This document shows positions 44,349 through 46,692 of a DNA stretch of 46,692 nt, one piece after another. Under the pieces are notes generated by a model. It was given only the letters and a program-made list of their open reading frames with translations, searched no databases and was not told the origin of the DNA. A program made the position numbers and the translations under genes. The DNA is from Marinibactrum halimedae (GTDB lineage: Bacteria; Pseudomonadota; Gammaproteobacteria; Pseudomonadales; Cellvibrionaceae). Positions within the stretch are counted from its first letter, which is position 1. Each line of letters begins with the position of its first letter. The stretch lies in assembly GCF_021234875.1 (NCBI RefSeq), contig NZ_JAJQVM010000035.1, positions 1 to 46,692 on the forward strand, in the 5' to 3' direction.

Positions 44349-45356
44349 CTAGCATTCTTTGGCGACGGTGGAGGAGGCAACAAGCTCAAACGCTTGCCAC
44401 AAGGTATCCAGTGAAGCGCTGGGCTTGTGGATGTTTTCACTGATGTGGCGTCGAAATTGACGAGCACCTGGCTGCCCTTGAAACAAACCCAACACATGTT
44501 TGCTCATATGATGCAATTTAGTCCCTTTCGCGTGTTCACGCGTCATATAAGCCATATAGTGTTGAAAAACGGCGTTTCTAGATGGCGGAGTTGTTTGGGT
44601 TTGATACAGTTGAGCGTCCACGGACGCCAAAGCGTATGGGTTGCTGTAAGCCTCTCGCCCTACCATCACACCATCCACGTATTCAAGCTGCTCTGCACAC
44701 GTACTCATGGTGGTTAACCCGCCGTTGATGATGATTTCCAGTTGGGGAAATTCTTTCTTTAATTGATACACTCGCTCATATTGGAGGGGAGGAATTTCCC
44801 GGTTTTCTTTCGGGCTTAATCCTTGTAACCAGGCTTTGCGTGCGTGAACAATAAACGTTTTGCAGCCGGTTTGCGCTACCGTCTCTACAAAGCTCACAAG
44901 TCCTTCGTAGTCATCCATGTCGTCAATACCAATACGGTGCTTCACCGTTACGGGAATACTGACGGTGTCTTGCATTGCGCGAATACAATCAGACACCAAC
45001 TGAGGGTGAGCCATTAAAATAGCGCCAATCATGCCATTTTGAACACGATCACTGGGGCAGCCGCAGTTCAGATTAATTTCATCGTAACCCCAGCGCTCAG
45101 CGATTTTGGCACATTGAGCTAGATCGGCTGGGTTACTGCCTCCCAGTTGCAAAGCGAGAGGGTGTTCTTCCTCATTAAAGTTCAAAAAACGCTCACGATC
45201 ACCCTGAAGAATCGCACCCGTTGTCACCATCTCGGTATACAACAGTGCATGCTGAGAAATGAGTCGCCATAAATAACGGCAATGTTTATCAGACCAGTCC
45301 ATCATGGGCGCAACGCAAAAGCGGCGATCTAGCTTTTTTTCTTTTAAATCAGTCAT
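44349..45356 (-). CDS. dusA: tRNA-dihydrouridine synthase A
   Basis: The 335-aa FMN enzyme reduces uridine 20 and 20a of tRNA to dihydrouridine. The DusA signature 'RFCVAPMMDWSDKHCRYLWR' is intact at residues 12-31, and the catalytic cysteine is Cys100 in 'LNCGCPSDRVQNG'. 'TVKHRIGIDD', 'VHARKAWLQGLSPKENREIPPL' and 'IIINGGL' are typical DusA. Length is close to the E. coli protein (330 aa). It lies 206 bp from talB, in the same orientation, with no clear terminator between. Confidence 0.96.
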   Translation of the reverse strand: MTDLKEKKLDRRFCVAPMMDWSDKHCRYLWRLISQHALLYTEMVTTGAILQGDRERFLNFNEEEHPLALQLGGSNPADLAQCAKIAERWGYDEINLNCGCPSDRVQNGMIGAILMAHPQLVSDCIRAMQDTVSIPVTVKHRIGIDDMDDYEGLVSFVETVAQTGCKTFIVHARKAWLQGLSPKENREIPPLQYERVYQLKKEFPQLEIIINGGLTTMSTCAEQLEYVDGVMVGREAYSNPYALASVDAQLYQTQTTPPSRNAVFQHYMAYMTREHAKGTKLHHMSKHVLGLFQGQPGARQFRRHISENIHKPSASLDTLWQAFELVASSTVAKEC

Positions 45357-45884
45357 TTATATCTAAATTTGTCGCTTGAAATTGTATGTGTTTTTGATGA
45401 TGTATCCCTTCCATTGGCACTTTTTCATTGTCGATGATACATGTGGGCTACAAAATCAATTTGTAGCCCCGAGTAAAAAATGGCCTCATATACCATTACA
45501 AAAAGACCAAAAGCGGCTGGTATCACTCGCTACGTGTGTAATGTTCGTATCAATAAAATGGAAAAGTAGTTTACCGGCAAGCTAGAACTTTCTCAAAAGC
45601 AATGGCATCAAGGGTGAGGCAAAAAGCGTCGCTGAAGGTGAGAGATTAAGGAGAGTTGGCGGCTATAATAGAGCGCTCTTATTTGTAAGTATGTGGAAGA
45701 TCCACAGATGATATATGGTAATACTACATTAAATGTTCTTAAGGTTAACAGGCCCTAGAATCCGGTAAATGATACTGAGTGGGGCCAAGCGCTAAATCAA
45801 AGCAGAGCAACCCTAAGCCTTATTGATCGCTCTGTTTATGATTAGGAGCCAATCGTTGAGCTTGGTCTATCTATTCCTATATTT
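45357..45884. other. 528-bp intergenic region with hairpins
   Basis: No credible ORF. It holds a strong hairpin (45445-45469), a TATAAT hexamer (45664-45669) followed directly by the palindrome AGAGCGCTCT (45670-45679), and a perfect hairpin TGTGGA-AGA-TCCACA (45692-45706). A -35 element cannot be identified. Confidence 0.45.
45445..45469. other. 10-bp perfect hairpin
   Basis: GGGCTACAAA (45445-45454) pairs with TTTGTAGCCC (45460-45469) around a 5-nt loop. No T-run follows immediately, so function is unassigned. Confidence 0.6.
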
Positions 45885-46217
45885 CTATTGAGGTAGACTC
45901 ACGGCAACAATTTGAGGTCTATCGGATGAACAACCTTGACCATATATTGTTAGCTGAACTGGGCGATTGGCCATAAAGGCACTCAAAAGTAAAGAGCGCG
46001 AAATATCAGAAGTTTTTTCCGCCAAATGATATCTATGACCAAAACTGCAATTTGCAGGATTTAAAGGAGAAGTTTCGTCGGTTTTAACCAAAAGGGTTTT
46101 CCCTGACACCCAATTAGTAAGACTTACGATTTTCACCTGAGCAGTACTCACATTGTTGGCAAAAGTATTTCCAGTAAAAATTAATAAGCAAATTAAAAAT
46201 AATAATTTATTTAACAT
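45885..46217 (-). CDS. Small secreted protein, 110 aa, unknown
   Basis: A clear Sec signal peptide (MLNKLLFLICLLIFTGNTFA, probable cleavage before NNVS) precedes a mature domain with two cysteines (in 'ANCSFGHRYHL' and 'GQGCSSDRPQI'), likely a disulfide. The pattern C-x-Y/H-x-L, then 'LLLSAFMANRPVQLTIYGQGC' and a final 'IVAVSLPQ', resembles a widespread family of small secreted gammaproteobacterial proteins of unknown function. The start is ATG 46217; a TTG three codons earlier is less likely. The flanking DNA is A+T-rich, and the gene stands alone. Confidence 0.65.
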   Translation of the reverse strand: MLNKLLFLICLLIFTGNTFANNVSTAQVKIVSLTNWVSGKTLLVKTDETSPLNPANCSFGHRYHLAEKTSDISRSLLLSAFMANRPVQLTIYGQGCSSDRPQIVAVSLPQ

Positions 46218-46355
46218 CTGAAGCAATTCCGATAGGTAAAACTCAGCGATCAGCCTCTCCGATCACCACTAAACAGCAAATAATACCACGCTTCCTCCAC
46301 GAAGTAAGTGATATTTATGATTAGGGAGACTGGTGAGTCAAAGGTGAGGCGCACT

Positions 46356-46538
46356 TTAGTAGACTAATCTTTTTAGATTCTTGAGCTCAGATAATGCATC
46401 GCCTTCATTTTTTAATACCCAAGCCGCCTGAAAGCCGGGACTCGCATTACCTAAGGCTAAAGCTTGATCAATATTTTCGTTATTTCTGACTATTTCTAGT
46501 TTTAAATAGCAATACTGTGGACAGTTTTTACTCTCCAC
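46356..46538 (-). CDS. Doubtful ORF, 60 aa
   Basis: A GTG-initiated 60-codon frame with two cysteines near the N terminus and 'NIDQALALGNASPGFQAAWVL' in the middle. No ribosome binding site or family is recognised. It could be a small gene, the remnant of a larger one, or chance. Confidence 0.25.
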   Translation of the reverse strand: MESKNCPQYCYLKLEIVRNNENIDQALALGNASPGFQAAWVLKNEGDALSELKNLKRLVY

Positions 46539-46608
46539 TTAAATTTAGAATGGCATTTTGTATCGAATGAAAGTAGTTCAAAAAAGGTAAAATCATAGTA
46601 CTGGGCCC

Positions 46609-46692
46609 ATGGATAAAAACTGCGATAATGTGGTTTCTGACATCGCATCATCACAGAAATCTATCCATGGAATCATTAGTAAACACCGCTTT
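46609..46692 (+). CDS. Open frame running off the right edge
   Basis: An ATG at 46609 opens a frame with 28 codons and no stop before the window ends; a second ATG (46667) opens another frame. A 9-bp inverted repeat, CCATGGATA/TATCCATGG (46607-46670), frames the first part. There is too little sequence to identify the product, but it could be the start of a gene or mobile element. Confidence 0.2.
   Translation, partial: MDKNCDNVVSDIASSQKSIHGIISKHRF

Noticed and set aside
45376-45585. 69-codon plus-strand ORF after dusA
   Set aside because: It starts at a TTG without a ribosome site and spans a perfect hairpin.

Overview
The window looks like chromosomal DNA of a free-living, probably marine gammaproteobacterium of moderate G+C. 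The evidence is the housekeeping gene order truA-trpF-trpB-trpA-accD-folC-SPOR protein-cvpA-purF-metZ, which resembles the Pseudomonas-type arrangement, together with gammaproteobacterial forms of nfuA, trmA, dusA, talB and rssB/STAS. A secreted GH26-like polysaccharidase with a very long Thr-Pro linker recalls the carbohydrate-degrading Cellvibrionales/Oceanospirillales, but I cannot name a genus from sequence alone.

Layout. 0-6.6 kb is the accessory-looking end: an N-terminal fragment of a zinc-ribbon protein running off the left edge, a Tat-exported Gfo/Idh/MocA oxidoreductase, the GH26-like enzyme facing it, a 1.2-kb gene-poor stretch with a LacI-type operator, nfuA, a VOC protein and a small unknown protein. 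6.6-16.7 kb is almost entirely minus-strand: a class I DAHP synthase, an AddAB-like helicase/nuclease pair, murI and a TPR protein. 16.8-20.1 kb carries rmuC, a DUF2489 protein and an orphan periplasmic solute-binding-like protein. 20.2-24.1 kb holds trmA, a DUF2252 protein and truA. 24.3-34.4 kb is the long plus-strand run from trpF to metZ. 34.7-40.0 kb encodes a MoxR/DUF58/transglutaminase cluster and an MFS transporter. 40.1-45.4 kb has a PilZ protein, an RssB-type response regulator-phosphatase with its STAS partner, a TerB-like protein, transaldolase and dusA. The right end carries a small secreted protein, a doubtful ORF and an open frame running off the edge.

The genes fall into recognisable groups: tryptophan synthesis (trpF, trpB, trpA, plus DAHP synthase at the pathway entry), DNA repair (AddAB-like pair, rmuC), tRNA modification (trmA, truA, dusA), and a phosphatase/anti-anti-sigma signalling pair next to a c-di-GMP-binding PilZ protein.

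The most unusual property is not a gene. Nearly twenty separate loci carry short, degenerate tandem repeats with units of mostly 12-18 bp, each locus with its own sequence. Between genes the units are 14, 15, 16, 17, 18 or 22 bp; inside reading frames they are always a multiple of three (6, 12, 15 or 18). Two of the arrays begin inside the stop codon of the preceding gene. No CRISPR array, rRNA, tRNA, prophage or complete insertion sequence was seen.
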